The notes under the pieces: model-generated
The model's input: the letters and a program-made list of their open reading frames with translations, nothing else
What the model was told of the DNA's origin: nothing
The model's database searches: none
NCBI GenBank assembly: GCA_934254725.1
Contig: CAKQLR010000041.1
Coordinates: 1 to 16,962 of the forward strand
DNA from: an uncultured Clostridia bacterium
GTDB lineage: Bacteria > Bacillota > Clostridia > Christensenellales > Borkfalkiaceae
DNA: 16,962 nt
Direction: 5' to 3'
In this document: positions 1-7,087 of the stretch, piece after piece
Position numbering within the stretch: the stretch's first letter is position 1
Layout of the letters: every line of letters begins with the position of its first letter
Position numbers and translations under genes: made by a program

Positions 1-65
1 AGCTCTCCACCTCCGTTTTTTTATAATGTTTCTGTCGTTAAAATTTTGACATTCCGATAAAATTA

Positions 66-94
66 TTGACATCTCTGGTAAAAAGCGTTAAAAT
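66..94 (+). promoter_or_regulatory. SigA-type promoter of the lipoprotein leader
   Basis: A perfect -35 hexamer TTGACA at 66-71 is followed by a 17-nt spacer and the -10 hexamer TAAAAT at 89-94, one base from consensus. The expected start is near G101, which is exactly the first base of a long-range stem (101-110 with 197-206), so promoter and RNA structure support each other. A second TTGACA sits 20 bp upstream at 46-51 but has no convincing -10 at the right distance. The start site is inferred, not measured. Confidence 0.75.
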
Positions 95-208
95 AGAATT
101 GCGACATAACTTAATAAATTATTTCAGGAAAGTATACTTCAGGTAGAAGTGTACATTTTCGCGTTACAAAATCTTTTCTGAAATGATATTGATAATGTTG
201 TGTCGCAG

Positions 209-250
209 CAAGCGAAACGGTGCATTGACTACATTGCGTCATTTCGCTTG
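209..250 (+). promoter_or_regulatory. Candidate antiterminator hairpin
   Basis: CAAGCGAAA at 209-217 pairs perfectly with 242-250. After one mismatch the stem continues as 219-224 with 235-240, leaving a 10-nt loop at 225-234. The 3' arm contains all of 235-244, which is also the 5' arm of the terminator at 235-265, so the two structures cannot coexist. This is the geometry of transcription attenuation. No ligand or trans-acting factor can be named. Confidence 0.55.
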
Positions 251-265
251 AAATGGCGCATTTTT
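235..265 (+). terminator. Leader intrinsic terminator before the lipoprotein gene
   Basis: A 10-bp stem pairs 235-244 with 251-260 (one G-U), with a 6-nt loop CGCTTG, and is followed at once by TTTTT at 261-265. It lies only 8 nt before the Shine-Dalgarno sequence at 273-279. When formed it should stop transcription before the lipoprotein gene; formation of the 209-250 hairpin should prevent it. Confidence 0.65.
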
Positions 266-283
266 ATGCCCTAAGGAGGTTTT

Positions 284-2989
284 ATGAAGAAGATTTTGGT
301 GGTTTTGTTAACTGCGCTTTGTATTGCAGGAATAGTTGCATGCATTTCGGGGTGCGAAGATATCGTCGAGACGCACTCGTACGATAAACAGGTTGTAAGC
401 GAGAAATATCTCGCAAAAGAGGCGACTTGCACCGAAGCGGCAAGATATTACTACTCTTGCGAATGCGGTGAAAAGGGTACGGAAACGTTTGCATTCGGTG
501 ACGCCCTCGGGCATAGTTTTACCAAATACGTTTCGGATAACAACGCTACAGAAACAGGTAAAGGAACTAAGACAGCCAAATGCGACAGATGCGACGCAAC
601 CGATACTATTGAAGACGGAACAAAACTTGAAGGTAATATATCTTTTAAAACGCTTTCTGTAGACGGTAATAAAGCATACGGAAAAGTAAGCAATGACACT
701 GAAACATTTTCTTTTATAAACGAAGTTGAGGTTATTGGTTCTGCAAAATATTTTGTTTCGTTCGATATTTACGGAAACCAAAGGATAGATACGAAAACAA
801 TTTCGCTTTCAGTCGGTGACAACATGGTCTATATTACCGAATTATTAGCAGGTGAACCGCAAGCCGTATATGAAGTTACTGTTCGTCGTAGACCTATATA
901 TATGGTCAACTTCGGTACAAACGGCGGCTCATATGTAGCAAACCAAAATATCGAAGAAGATTCTTTTGCAACCGAACCGCAAGCACCCGAAAAAGCAGGC
1001 TATTCTTTTAACGGCTGGAATTACAATTTTACAAGAGCTATTACAAGCGATACCTATGTTTATGCTAAATGGATTGCAAATACCAATACTCCATATACGG
1101 TAGAATATTATTGGCAAAATCTTGAAGACGATAATTATACTTTGCATGAAACTATCGCTTTACAAGGTACAACAGATAAAACGGCAAATGCGGAACAAAA
1201 GGCTTACGAACATTTTACTTTAAATACAAATAAAAGTGTATTAATCGGAAATATTACAGGTAACGGCAGCCTTGTGTTAAAACTTTATTATACAAGAAAT
1301 AAATATTCTTTATCAAACGAAAACACTTCTTACGGCGAAATTACAAATGCAACAACTCAAAAGTATGGTAACGCTACTGTAAAAAGTGTCGCAGCGGAAT
1401 ATTTAGGCTGTGAATTTATCGGCTGGTTTAACGAAGAAAAGCTATTGTCGTCGGAAACAGAGTACGATTTTACAATCGAATATAATGTAACGGCAAAATT
1501 TAAAGTTAAAGAAGAAATGTCAATCTTTAAATTTAATTCTTCTGTAAGTACTTGTGAAATATCCGGGGTTAAAGATAAAACCCTTTCACAAATCGTAATA
1601 CCGGATTACGTTACCGCCATCGGTGATGCTGCCTTTAGGGATTGCAGCAAACTTACAAGTATAACAATACCCGACAACATAACTGCTATAGGTAATCAAG
1701 CATTCGATGGTTGTGAATCACTTATATACAATGAAAATGATAATGCATATTATTTGGGTAACGATACGAATAAATATGTTGTCCTTATAATGGCAAAATC
1801 AACAAGTATTACAAGTTGCAGCATAAACGATAATTGTAAAATTATCTGCAATTCTGCGTTCCGTGGTTGCAGTGGGCTTACAAGCATAACAATTCCAGAT
1901 AGTGTTAGTTATATAGGACGCGCTGCGTTCTATGTATGCAGTTTGACGGAAATGACATTGCCTTTTGTAGGTGAAACAAAAGATGGAACGGAAAATACAT
2001 ATTTTGGATATTTTTTTGGCGCAGATAGCTACGATTATAACGAACGTTATGTTCCGTCGTCATTAAAATCGGTTACAATTACATCTACAACTTCTATTGG
2101 TAATTCTGTGTTCAGTGGTTGCAGCGGGCTTACAAACATAACAATCCCCAATAGCGTTACAACTATAGGCTCCGGTGCGTTCTATGATTGCAGCGGGCTT
2201 ACAAGTATAACAATCCCTGATAGTGTTACTTCTATTGGTAATTCTGTGTTCAGTGGTTGCAGTAGGCTTAAAAGCATAACAATCCCAGACAGCTTTACTT
2301 CTATTGGTAATTCTGCATTCAGTGGTTGTAGTGGACTTACAAGCATAACGATACCTGACAGAGTTACTTCTATTGGCGAGTCCGCGTTCAATGGTTGCAG
2401 CGGACTTACAAGCATAACGATACCTGACAGAGTTACTTCTATTGGCGAGTCCGCGTTCATTGGTTGCAGCGGGCTTACGAGTATAACAATACCAGACAGT
2501 GTTACATCTATAGGTGGTTTTGCGTTCTATAATTGCAGAGGACTAACAAGTATAACGATACCGGACAGTGTTACATCTATAGGAAATTTTGCGTTCAGGG
2601 GGTGCAGTAGTTTAACGGAAATAACACTGCCATTTGTAGGTAAAACAAAAGAAGGAACGGAAAATACACATTTTGGATATTTTTTCGGTGCAGAGAGATA
2701 CGATTATAACGACAGCTATATTCCGTCATCATTAAAATCGGTTATTATTACATCTGCAACTTCTATAGGTTATTCTGCGTTCTATGGTTGCAGCGGACTT
2801 AAAAGCATAACAATCACCAACAGCCTTACTTTTATCGGTCCTTCGGCGTTCTATAATTGTAATGTGCTTAAAAGTATAACTTTTGAAGGGACAATGGAAC
2901 AATGGCAGGCAATTTCAAAAGGTACAAGTTGGAATTATAATGTTCCTGCAAGTGTAGTTCATTGTACAGACGGGGACGTAAATATTTAA
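284..2989 (+). CDS. BspA-type leucine-rich-repeat surface lipoprotein
   Basis: A 901-residue secreted lipoprotein, probably displayed on the cell surface and used for adhesion or host/matrix contact, as known for BspA-like proteins. The signal peptide (about 1-23) ends in a lipobox ISGC with the lipidated cysteine at 24. A Cys-containing stretch (about 48-105, with CEC and CDRC) comes next, then a beta-sandwich-like segment (about 115-203), an InlB-type B repeat (about 205-264, with GYSFNGW and AKW), another beta-rich region (to about 408), and about 14 LRR_5-type repeats of 23 residues (about 434-880) with the pattern LTSITIPDSVTSIG..AF.GCSG. It ends in the family's usual GTMEQWQAI...CTDG tail. 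The start is fixed by AAGGAGG at 273-279. There is no LPXTG motif, so anchoring should be by lipid. Codon use is more AT-rich (ATA, ACA) than in the - strand genes. The gene stands alone and is convergent with its neighbours. Confidence 0.92.
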   Translation: MKKILVVLLTALCIAGIVACISGCEDIVETHSYDKQVVSEKYLAKEATCTEAARYYYSCECGEKGTETFAFGDALGHSFTKYVSDNNATETGKGTKTAKCDRCDATDTIEDGTKLEGNISFKTLSVDGNKAYGKVSNDTETFSFINEVEVIGSAKYFVSFDIYGNQRIDTKTISLSVGDNMVYITELLAGEPQAVYEVTVRRRPIYMVNFGTNGGSYVANQNIEEDSFATEPQAPEKAGYSFNGWNYNFTRAITSDTYVYAKWIANTNTPYTVEYYWQNLEDDNYTLHETIALQGTTDKTANAEQKAYEHFTLNTNKSVLIGNITGNGSLVLKLYYTRNKYSLSNENTSYGEITNATTQKYGNATVKSVAAEYLGCEFIGWFNEEKLLSSETEYDFTIEYNVTAKFKVKEEMSIFKFNSSVSTCEISGVKDKTLSQIVIPDYVTAIGDAAFRDCSKLTSITIPDNITAIGNQAFDGCESLIYNENDNAYYLGNDTNKYVVLIMAKSTSITSCSINDNCKIICNSAFRGCSGLTSITIPDSVSYIGRAAFYVCSLTEMTLPFVGETKDGTENTYFGYFFGADSYDYNERYVPSSLKSVTITSTTSIGNSVFSGCSGLTNITIPNSVTTIGSGAFYDCSGLTSITIPDSVTSIGNSVFSGCSRLKSITIPDSFTSIGNSAFSGCSGLTSITIPDRVTSIGESAFNGCSGLTSITIPDRVTSIGESAFIGCSGLTSITIPDSVTSIGGFAFYNCRGLTSITIPDSVTSIGNFAFRGCSSLTEITLPFVGKTKEGTENTHFGYFFGAERYDYNDSYIPSSLKSVIITSATSIGYSAFYGCSGLKSITITNSLTFIGPSAFYNCNVLKSITFEGTMEQWQAISKGTSWNYNVPASVVHCTDGDVNI
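1943..2131 (+). repeat. Duplicated non-LRR insert module, copy 1
   Basis: This 189-bp stretch encodes LTEMTLPFVG...FGYFFGA...PSSLKSV followed by a short LRR. It interrupts the 23-residue repeat series and recurs in frame at 2612-2800 with scattered substitutions, mostly silent or conservative. It is an internal module of the lipoprotein gene and not a separate element. Confidence 0.85.
2333..2470 (+). repeat. Near-identical 69-bp tandem repeat inside the LRR array
   Basis: Units 2333-2401 and 2402-2470 differ by a single base (Asn versus Ile codon in GCSG-flanking AFNGC/AFIGC). Each unit encodes one 23-residue LRR. The identity indicates recent duplication by slippage or unequal recombination; neighbouring repeats are more diverged. 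Confidence 0.9.
2612..2800 (+). repeat. Duplicated non-LRR insert module, copy 2
   Basis: Second copy of the module at 1943-2131, encoding LTEITLPFVG...FGYFFGA...PSSLKSV. The two copies are 669 bp apart (start to start) and bracket eight short repeats, so recombination between them would delete or duplicate a third of the LRR array in frame. Confidence 0.85.
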
Positions 2990-3013
2990 AGTACCAATTT
3001 TAATACAAAACAA

Positions 3014-3056
3014 AAAGCGCTTGGAAAGAGTTTTTCTTTCGGGGCGCTTTATTTTT
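3014..3056 (+). terminator. Terminator of the lipoprotein gene
   Basis: AAAGCGC at 3014-3020 pairs with GCGCTTT at 3044-3050. An inner stem 3024-3028 with 3036-3040 extends the hairpin, and ATTTTTA follows at 3051-3057. It lies 25 nt after the TAA stop at 2987-2989. Confidence 0.85.
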
Positions 3057-3078
3057 ACGCAAATTAACGCAGATTAAC

Positions 3079-3121
3079 AAAAAAACGGGCGTTTCCCTCT
3101 TCTTAGGAGAAACGTCCGTTT
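3079..3121 (-). terminator. Terminator of the pfkA-pfp unit
   Basis: A 13-bp stem pairs 3083-3095 with 3109-3121 (one G-U). On the - strand it runs into seven T residues (A-run at 3079-3085 on +). It follows the stop of the PPi-phosphofructokinase gene and shields it from the convergent lipoprotein gene. Confidence 0.88.
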
Positions 3122-3151
3122 AATTCAATATAATTCGCTCACCGCATCAAA

Positions 3152-4393
3152 TTACTTTGTAGCGAGAACTTTTTTAAGATGAGCAAATCTCGGCAAACCG
3201 TCTTCCAACGGAGCCTTAGCGTCGCCCTGAATAAGAGGAAGAGCATATTTAACGAATTCTTCGGTAAGACCCGTTCCGTTAGCGGTAATCCATTCCTTGG
3301 GAACCTGCTTTTCGGTGTTAGCCGCAAGTTCGAGGGGAAGAAGTTTATATTCGATTTCGTAAGCGTCGCCTGCTTTTCTTTCGTAGCAAACCATTTTGTC
3401 GGTTTCGCCGGAAACTGCGGCTTTAACGGCTTCTCTGCCGGCACGGAAGGTTTCTTCGATATCCGTCTTGGAAGCGAGGTGAGCCGCGCAACGCTGCATA
3501 AGGCTGAACTCTATGCCGCGAACTTTAAGACCGGTAGCCTGCTTGATAACGCCTGCGAGGACGTTGCAAACACCGCCGAGCTGTGCATGACCGAAAAGGT
3601 CTGTAGCCGAAGCTTTGAATTCGCCTACGTACTTGCCGTCTGCAAACTTAATACCTTCGGAAACAACCGCGATACATTTATTGTTGTTCTTAGCGCAAAC
3701 GTCCTTAACGTCTGCAACGAACTTGTCCATATCGAAAGGAACTTCGGGGAGGTAAATGAGGTCAGCGCCGAGGCCCTTAACGCCTGCGAGTGCTGCGGAA
3801 GCGGTAAGCCAACCTGCGTTTCTGCCCATAACTTCGATAATGCAAACCATACCGGTATCATAAACCTTAGCGTCAAGGTTTACTTCCATAAGCGTGGTAG
3901 CAACGTATTTAGCAGCAGAGCCGTATCCTGGGCAGTGATCCGTACCGAAAAGGTCGTTATCTATCGTCTTGGGAACGCCTATAACATTGCAATCATAACC
4001 GGAAGAAGCCATGTACTTGGAAATTTTGTTGCAGGTATCCATACTGTCGTTACCGCCGTTGTAGAAGAAGTAACGAATGTCGTACTTTTTGAATACTTCC
4101 AAAAGTCTCTTGTAATCGGTGTCGTCTACGGAAGCGTCTTTAAGCTTATAACGTACCGAGCCGAGTGCCGAAGACGGGGTGTATTTTAAGAGTTCGAGCT
4201 CTTTCATATCCTCCTGTCCCATATCGTAGAAGTTTTCGGTAAGTATACCCTTGATACCGTGTGCCGCACCATAAACTTTGGTGATGTTTTCCTGACCGAG
4301 AGCTTCGATGAATACGCCCGCGGCGCTTGCATTGATGACGGAAGTAGGTCCGCCGGACTGAGCAAAGATACATGCTCCTTTAAGATTTTTCAT
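3152..4393 (-). CDS. pfp: Pyrophosphate-dependent 6-phosphofructokinase
   Basis: Cytoplasmic glycolytic enzyme of 413 residues, expected to interconvert fructose 6-phosphate and fructose 1,6-bisphosphate using pyrophosphate. The PFK fold is evident from QSGGPTSVINAS (12-23), GGNDS (113-117), PKTIDNDL (141-148) and MGRNAGWL (189-196). Two substitutions separate PPi- from ATP-dependent enzymes: Asp at 116 where ATP enzymes have the second Gly of GGDGS, and Lys at 142 where ATP enzymes have Gly. Both are the PPi type here, while the neighbouring pfkA has the ATP type. The start is ATG with AGGAGA at 4402-4407. It lies 84 nt downstream of pfkA with no terminator between them, so co-transcription is likely, although a TATAAT-like AT-rich segment in the gap could give an internal promoter. 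Donor specificity is inferred from the residues. Confidence 0.93.
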   Translation of the reverse strand: MKNLKGACIFAQSGGPTSVINASAAGVFIEALGQENITKVYGAAHGIKGILTENFYDMGQEDMKELELLKYTPSSALGSVRYKLKDASVDDTDYKRLLEVFKKYDIRYFFYNGGNDSMDTCNKISKYMASSGYDCNVIGVPKTIDNDLFGTDHCPGYGSAAKYVATTLMEVNLDAKVYDTGMVCIIEVMGRNAGWLTASAALAGVKGLGADLIYLPEVPFDMDKFVADVKDVCAKNNNKCIAVVSEGIKFADGKYVGEFKASATDLFGHAQLGGVCNVLAGVIKQATGLKVRGIEFSLMQRCAAHLASKTDIEETFRAGREAVKAAVSGETDKMVCYERKAGDAYEIEYKLLPLELAANTEKQVPKEWITANGTGLTEEFVKYALPLIQGDAKAPLEDGLPRFAHLKKVLATK

Positions 4394-4477
4394 AAAATAT
4401 ATCTCCTAATATATTATATTTTCAATATAATTTTTGTCTGTAAAATTTTTATGTTTCCGCATTCTGTTTTGCCGCGA

Positions 4478-5440
4478 TTAAAGCGAAAGAATATGCGCTA
4501 TATCGTAAAGTCTTTCGTTGAAGCGTTTAGGCATATTAAGCGCAACTTCTATCGGGTCGTCGGTGATCTCGTTGCTTCTTATACCTATAAGGCGGGACTC
4601 CGAATCCTCGCAAAGCAAATCAACGGCTCTTACCGCCATACGCGCCGCAAGAACGCGGTCGAACATGGTAGGCGAACCGCCGCGCTGTATGTGACCGAGC
4701 GTGGTAGTCTTAACGGAAATACCCGTTTTTTCCTTTATCTGAGCGGAAATTTCATCCTTATTGCCAGCGCCCTCCGCAAGAACTATCATGTTTGAAGTTT
4801 TGCCGCGCTTTTGGCTGGATTTCAGATCTCTGCAAATTTCGTCTATATTATAAGGCACTTCGGGAATAATAACGTATTCTGCGCCGCCCGCAATGCCCGC
4901 ATACAGAGCTATATCGCCGCATCCTCTGCCCATAACTTCCAGAAGGCTGACCCTGTCGTGAGAACCCATTGTGTCGCGCAGACTGTTTATCGCCCACAAA
5001 GTGGTGTTAACCGCCGTATCGAAGCCCAGCGTGTAATCGGTATAATTGAGGTCGTTGTCGATAGTCCCCGGTATACCCATAATTTTTATATCGTATTCCT
5101 TTGATAACGCGTTCGCGCCCCTGAAAGAGCCGTCGCCGCCTATCACTACAAGACCGGTTATACCGTACGCCGCAAGCGTTTCGTAAGCGTGTTTTCTGCC
5201 TTCTTCTTCCATAAAAGCAGGGCAACGCGAAGTCTTTATAACAGTACCGCCCCTGTGAATTATATCCGAAACGGAACGGGAATTCATTCTGAAAATATCC
5301 CCGTTTATAAGACCCGTGTAGCCTCTTTCTACGCCGTAAACGTCAAGTCCTTTATAAAGCGCGTAACGAACCGTTGCCCTTAAGGCAGCGTTCATGCCGG
5401 GTGCGTCCCCGCCGCTTGTAAGCACCGCAATTTTCTTCAA
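4478..5440 (-). CDS. pfkA: ATP-dependent 6-phosphofructokinase
   Basis: A 320-residue enzyme of the standard bacterial PfkA length, forming fructose 1,6-bisphosphate from fructose 6-phosphate and ATP. Visible motifs are TSGGDAPGMNA (8-18), GGDGS (101-105, ATP-type Gly), PGTIDNDL (124-131, catalytic Asp at 128), HDR (161-163), MGRGCG (170-175) and HIQRGG near the C terminus. The start is TTG at 5438-5440, supported by GGAGG 8 nt upstream (about 5449-5453); no ATG is available at that position. An extended -10 promoter lies about 110 nt upstream. It is followed by the PPi-type paralogue, so the cell can run this step with either phosphoryl donor. Confidence 0.95.
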   Translation of the reverse strand: MKKIAVLTSGGDAPGMNAALRATVRYALYKGLDVYGVERGYTGLINGDIFRMNSRSVSDIIHRGGTVIKTSRCPAFMEEEGRKHAYETLAAYGITGLVVIGGDGSFRGANALSKEYDIKIMGIPGTIDNDLNYTDYTLGFDTAVNTTLWAINSLRDTMGSHDRVSLLEVMGRGCGDIALYAGIAGGAEYVIIPEVPYNIDEICRDLKSSQKRGKTSNMIVLAEGAGNKDEISAQIKEKTGISVKTTTLGHIQRGGSPTMFDRVLAARMAVRAVDLLCEDSESRLIGIRSNEITDDPIEVALNMPKRFNERLYDIAHILSL

Positions 5441-5549
5441 TGTTCTTTCCTCCGAAGAAAAAAATTCATTATCCCCGTAATTTATCAGAGAGCTTAAGGG
5501 GTAAGCTTTAAACGCTTATCTTTCGGCGCTCCCAAACTTTTCCGAATAA

Positions 5550-5558
5550 ATTATAGCA
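5550..5558 (-). promoter_or_regulatory. Extended -10 promoter of pfkA
   Basis: On the - strand the sequence TGCTATAAT combines a perfect -10 hexamer (5550-5555) with the TGn extension. The -35 region is poor (TTAGGT-like), as is usual for extended -10 promoters, and a run of nine T residues fills the spacer. The implied untranslated leader is about 100 nt and contains a small hairpin AGCTTA/TAAGCT (about 5491-5508). The rest of 5559-5687 holds AT-rich sequence with no gene that I can support. Confidence 0.6.
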
Positions 5559-5680
5559 CAAACAAAAAAAAACACCTAACGATTTTAACGATTTTTTATC
5601 TTTTATTTATAAAAATAATCGGCTGTAAAATAATCGGCGGCGAATAATAAAAGCCGCGCAACTTTAAACAGACGAATTGC

Positions 5681-5714
5681 AAAAAGAAAAAGCAGGGAAA
5701 AAACTCCTGCTTTT
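5681..5714 (-). terminator. Terminator of the Mbeg1-like hydrolase gene
   Basis: The stem pairs 5688-5697 with 5705-5714 around a 7-nt loop. On the - strand it is followed by a T-rich run (TTTTTCTTTTTG). It lies 15 nt past the end of the hydrolase gene and separates it from pfkA. Confidence 0.8.
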
Positions 5715-5729
5715 AAATAAAAGTTGAAA

Positions 5730-6920
5730 TTATTTTGCTTTTTTCTCCGCGCCGTCGGGAAGTTTTGATTTTTTTGCCGCGTCGGTAACCGCCGCAATCT
5801 TCTTTTTGTCCGGCTTGGCGGAATGCTTTTTCAAATTTTTGCTCGTATTGAGCACAAGCCAGCGCATATATTTATCGCCGAAAATCTTAACGAAAGTGCG
5901 GTTCAAAACCTTTTTGGTTTCGCCCGTCGTCTTGAAGTAAGCGCGCGCTACGTCCCTGAAGTTTTCCGTCACGTCTGTAAGGGTTTTGCAGGAAGCGTCC
6001 GTAAACATTTTAAACAAGCCTTCAACGAAAATCCGCCTTTCGTCGTCGCTCATTCCCGAAAGAATCGCGCGCATTCCGTGGTCCACGCCCGAAGCGTTTT
6101 CGGTAAAGTCCTCCGTTTCCACAAGCTTGGTTCCGAGTACTTCCCAGGAGAATGTGTCGTGCTGAAAAAGCCCAACCTCGGTGCTGTGAATTATTTTAAA
6201 CTTTTCCTCGTGTTCGAAAAGCCTGCCTATAACCGAGCCTTGCGGGAGAATAGAGATGATTTTATTTTTAGCCTTGCGGAGCTTTTCTTTGCTCTCTTCC
6301 CCTTCGGGGAGCCCCGGTCCGTCCAGACTGTACGCCTGTTCTATCTTTTTCTGCACCTTTTCGGAACAGTACGCCGTCGAATACAGCGCAAGATGTCCGC
6401 CCTTGCTGTGCCCTAAAACGTAAATGGTTCCGTCGAAACCTTCTGCTGCGGCTTCTAAATATTTTACCGATTCGAGCTGCGCGTTTGTAGGCGTTTTGAA
6501 AATAAGGTTAAAGTTTTCCTTCCAGCCGACAATCGTATCGTCCGTTCCGCTGAACACTATAAACCTTGTGTTTATATCCTCCGCGTCGGCAACAAGCGCG
6601 GAAAACTGCGTTTCCGTACTCTCGTCTATATCCTCCGCATAGCGGGATAGTTTTACGTCGGAAAATCTTACGGACTTTGCCATAACGGAAAACAAATCCT
6701 TTATCTCTTCGGGAATAATCGCGCCCAACTTCTTGCGCTTGCCGTGCTTGGAAAAATTTTTATAGCACTCCTTAACGGTAGCGGAACCTTCCGTCGGCAC
6801 ACTCTTGTTCAGATCGAGAAGCACTATCTGAGAAAGGACCACTATATCTACCTCGTTTACAGGCGAAACGGTAAACGGCAAATCTCCACGCCAGGCAAGA
6901 TAGTCAAAAACGTTAGCCAT
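5730..6920 (-). CDS. Mbeg1/DUF2974-like alpha/beta hydrolase
   Basis: A 396-residue protein resembling the Mbeg1-like (DUF2974) family of lipase-type alpha/beta hydrolases. The serine nucleophile elbow is GHSKGG (170-175, Ser172). It is preceded by FSGTDDTIVGWKEN (123-136), the GTDD signature of this family, and followed by SLDGPGLP (198-205). The N terminus NVFDYLAWRGD is also typical. The C-terminal third is charged and helical and ends in a Lys-rich tail. No signal peptide or membrane segment is visible, so it is probably cytoplasmic. The substrate is unknown; ester or lipid hydrolysis is assumed from the fold. The start is ATG with AAAGGAG a few nt upstream (about 6928-6934). It has its own terminator and a 191-nt upstream gap, so it may be transcribed separately from the operon to its right. 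Confidence 0.82.
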   Translation of the reverse strand: MANVFDYLAWRGDLPFTVSPVNEVDIVVLSQIVLLDLNKSVPTEGSATVKECYKNFSKHGKRKKLGAIIPEEIKDLFSVMAKSVRFSDVKLSRYAEDIDESTETQFSALVADAEDINTRFIVFSGTDDTIVGWKENFNLIFKTPTNAQLESVKYLEAAAEGFDGTIYVLGHSKGGHLALYSTAYCSEKVQKKIEQAYSLDGPGLPEGEESKEKLRKAKNKIISILPQGSVIGRLFEHEEKFKIIHSTEVGLFQHDTFSWEVLGTKLVETEDFTENASGVDHGMRAILSGMSDDERRIFVEGLFKMFTDASCKTLTDVTENFRDVARAYFKTTGETKKVLNRTFVKIFGDKYMRWLVLNTSKNLKKHSAKPDKKKIAAVTDAAKKSKLPDGAEKKAK

Positions 6921-7043
6921 AATTTTTCTCCTTTGATAACATTTATAAATATATTACTATCCGATTATTAAATTTTTATAAAGTTTACGTAAAAATATTC
7001 AGATTCTTCTGCATAATACGTTTTTCCGACAAGCAGATACAGT

Positions 7044-7087
7044 TGTGGCGCAGCGATAATTTCTATCTCTGCGCCACAGACATTTTT
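7044..7087 (+). terminator. Strong hairpin with a U-run on the + strand, no + gene before it
   Basis: A perfect 10-bp GC-rich stem pairs 7044-7053 with 7069-7078. TTTTT follows at 7083-7087 in the + direction after a 4-nt gap, whereas the - direction has no T-run. All neighbouring genes are on the - strand, so its role is unclear: it could be the end of a small + strand RNA, or a processing or stabilising hairpin at the 3' end of the - strand transcript. Confidence 0.45.

Larger units (their letters stand above)
101..265 (+). ncRNA. Structured leader RNA, possible riboswitch or attenuator of unknown class
   Basis: Hand pairing gives a nested fold beginning at the predicted start site. Stem A is 101-110 with 197-206 (10 bp, one G-U). 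It encloses an AU-rich internal loop (111-120 and 185-196). Stem B is 121-132 with 173-184, including one G-U. At its tip are hairpin C (133-140 with 146-153, loop AGGTA) and a weaker hairpin D (155-159 with 168-172), together a three-way junction. A long hairpin 209-250 or a terminator 235-265 follows immediately. I find no T-box, purine, cyclic-di-GMP or 6S signature that I recognise. The RNA could be a cis-acting leader or an independent small RNA that ends at 265. The pairings are seen in the sequence; the function is inferred. Confidence 0.6.

Noticed and set aside
101..265. Known leader classes: T-box, purine riboswitch, cyclic-di-GMP riboswitch, or 6S RNA
   Set aside because: No TGGNACCGCG T-box motif, no purine-riboswitch junction bases and no GEMM-type motifs are visible. 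The closing stem and bubble recall 6S RNA, but the enclosed part (about 106 nt) is too short and a terminator-antiterminator pair follows.
2182..2460. A repetitive - strand frame within the LRR region
   Set aside because: It is the antisense translation of the 69-bp repeats and its repetition follows from them.
1560..2900. Regular spaced repeats that could suggest a CRISPR array
   Set aside because: The units are contiguous, in frame and code for 23-residue LRRs; there are no unique spacers.
3179..4189. A 336-codon open frame on the + strand opposite the PPi-phosphofructokinase
   Set aside because: It mirrors a clearly conserved enzyme on the other strand, its translation shows no recognisable domain, and it has no convincing ribosome site.
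4394..4477. A promoter for the PPi-phosphofructokinase gene in the gap after pfkA
   Set aside because: A TATAAT-like box exists, but the best -35 (TTTACA) is 20 nt away and the gap is AT-rich throughout, so it is too weak to list as a feature.
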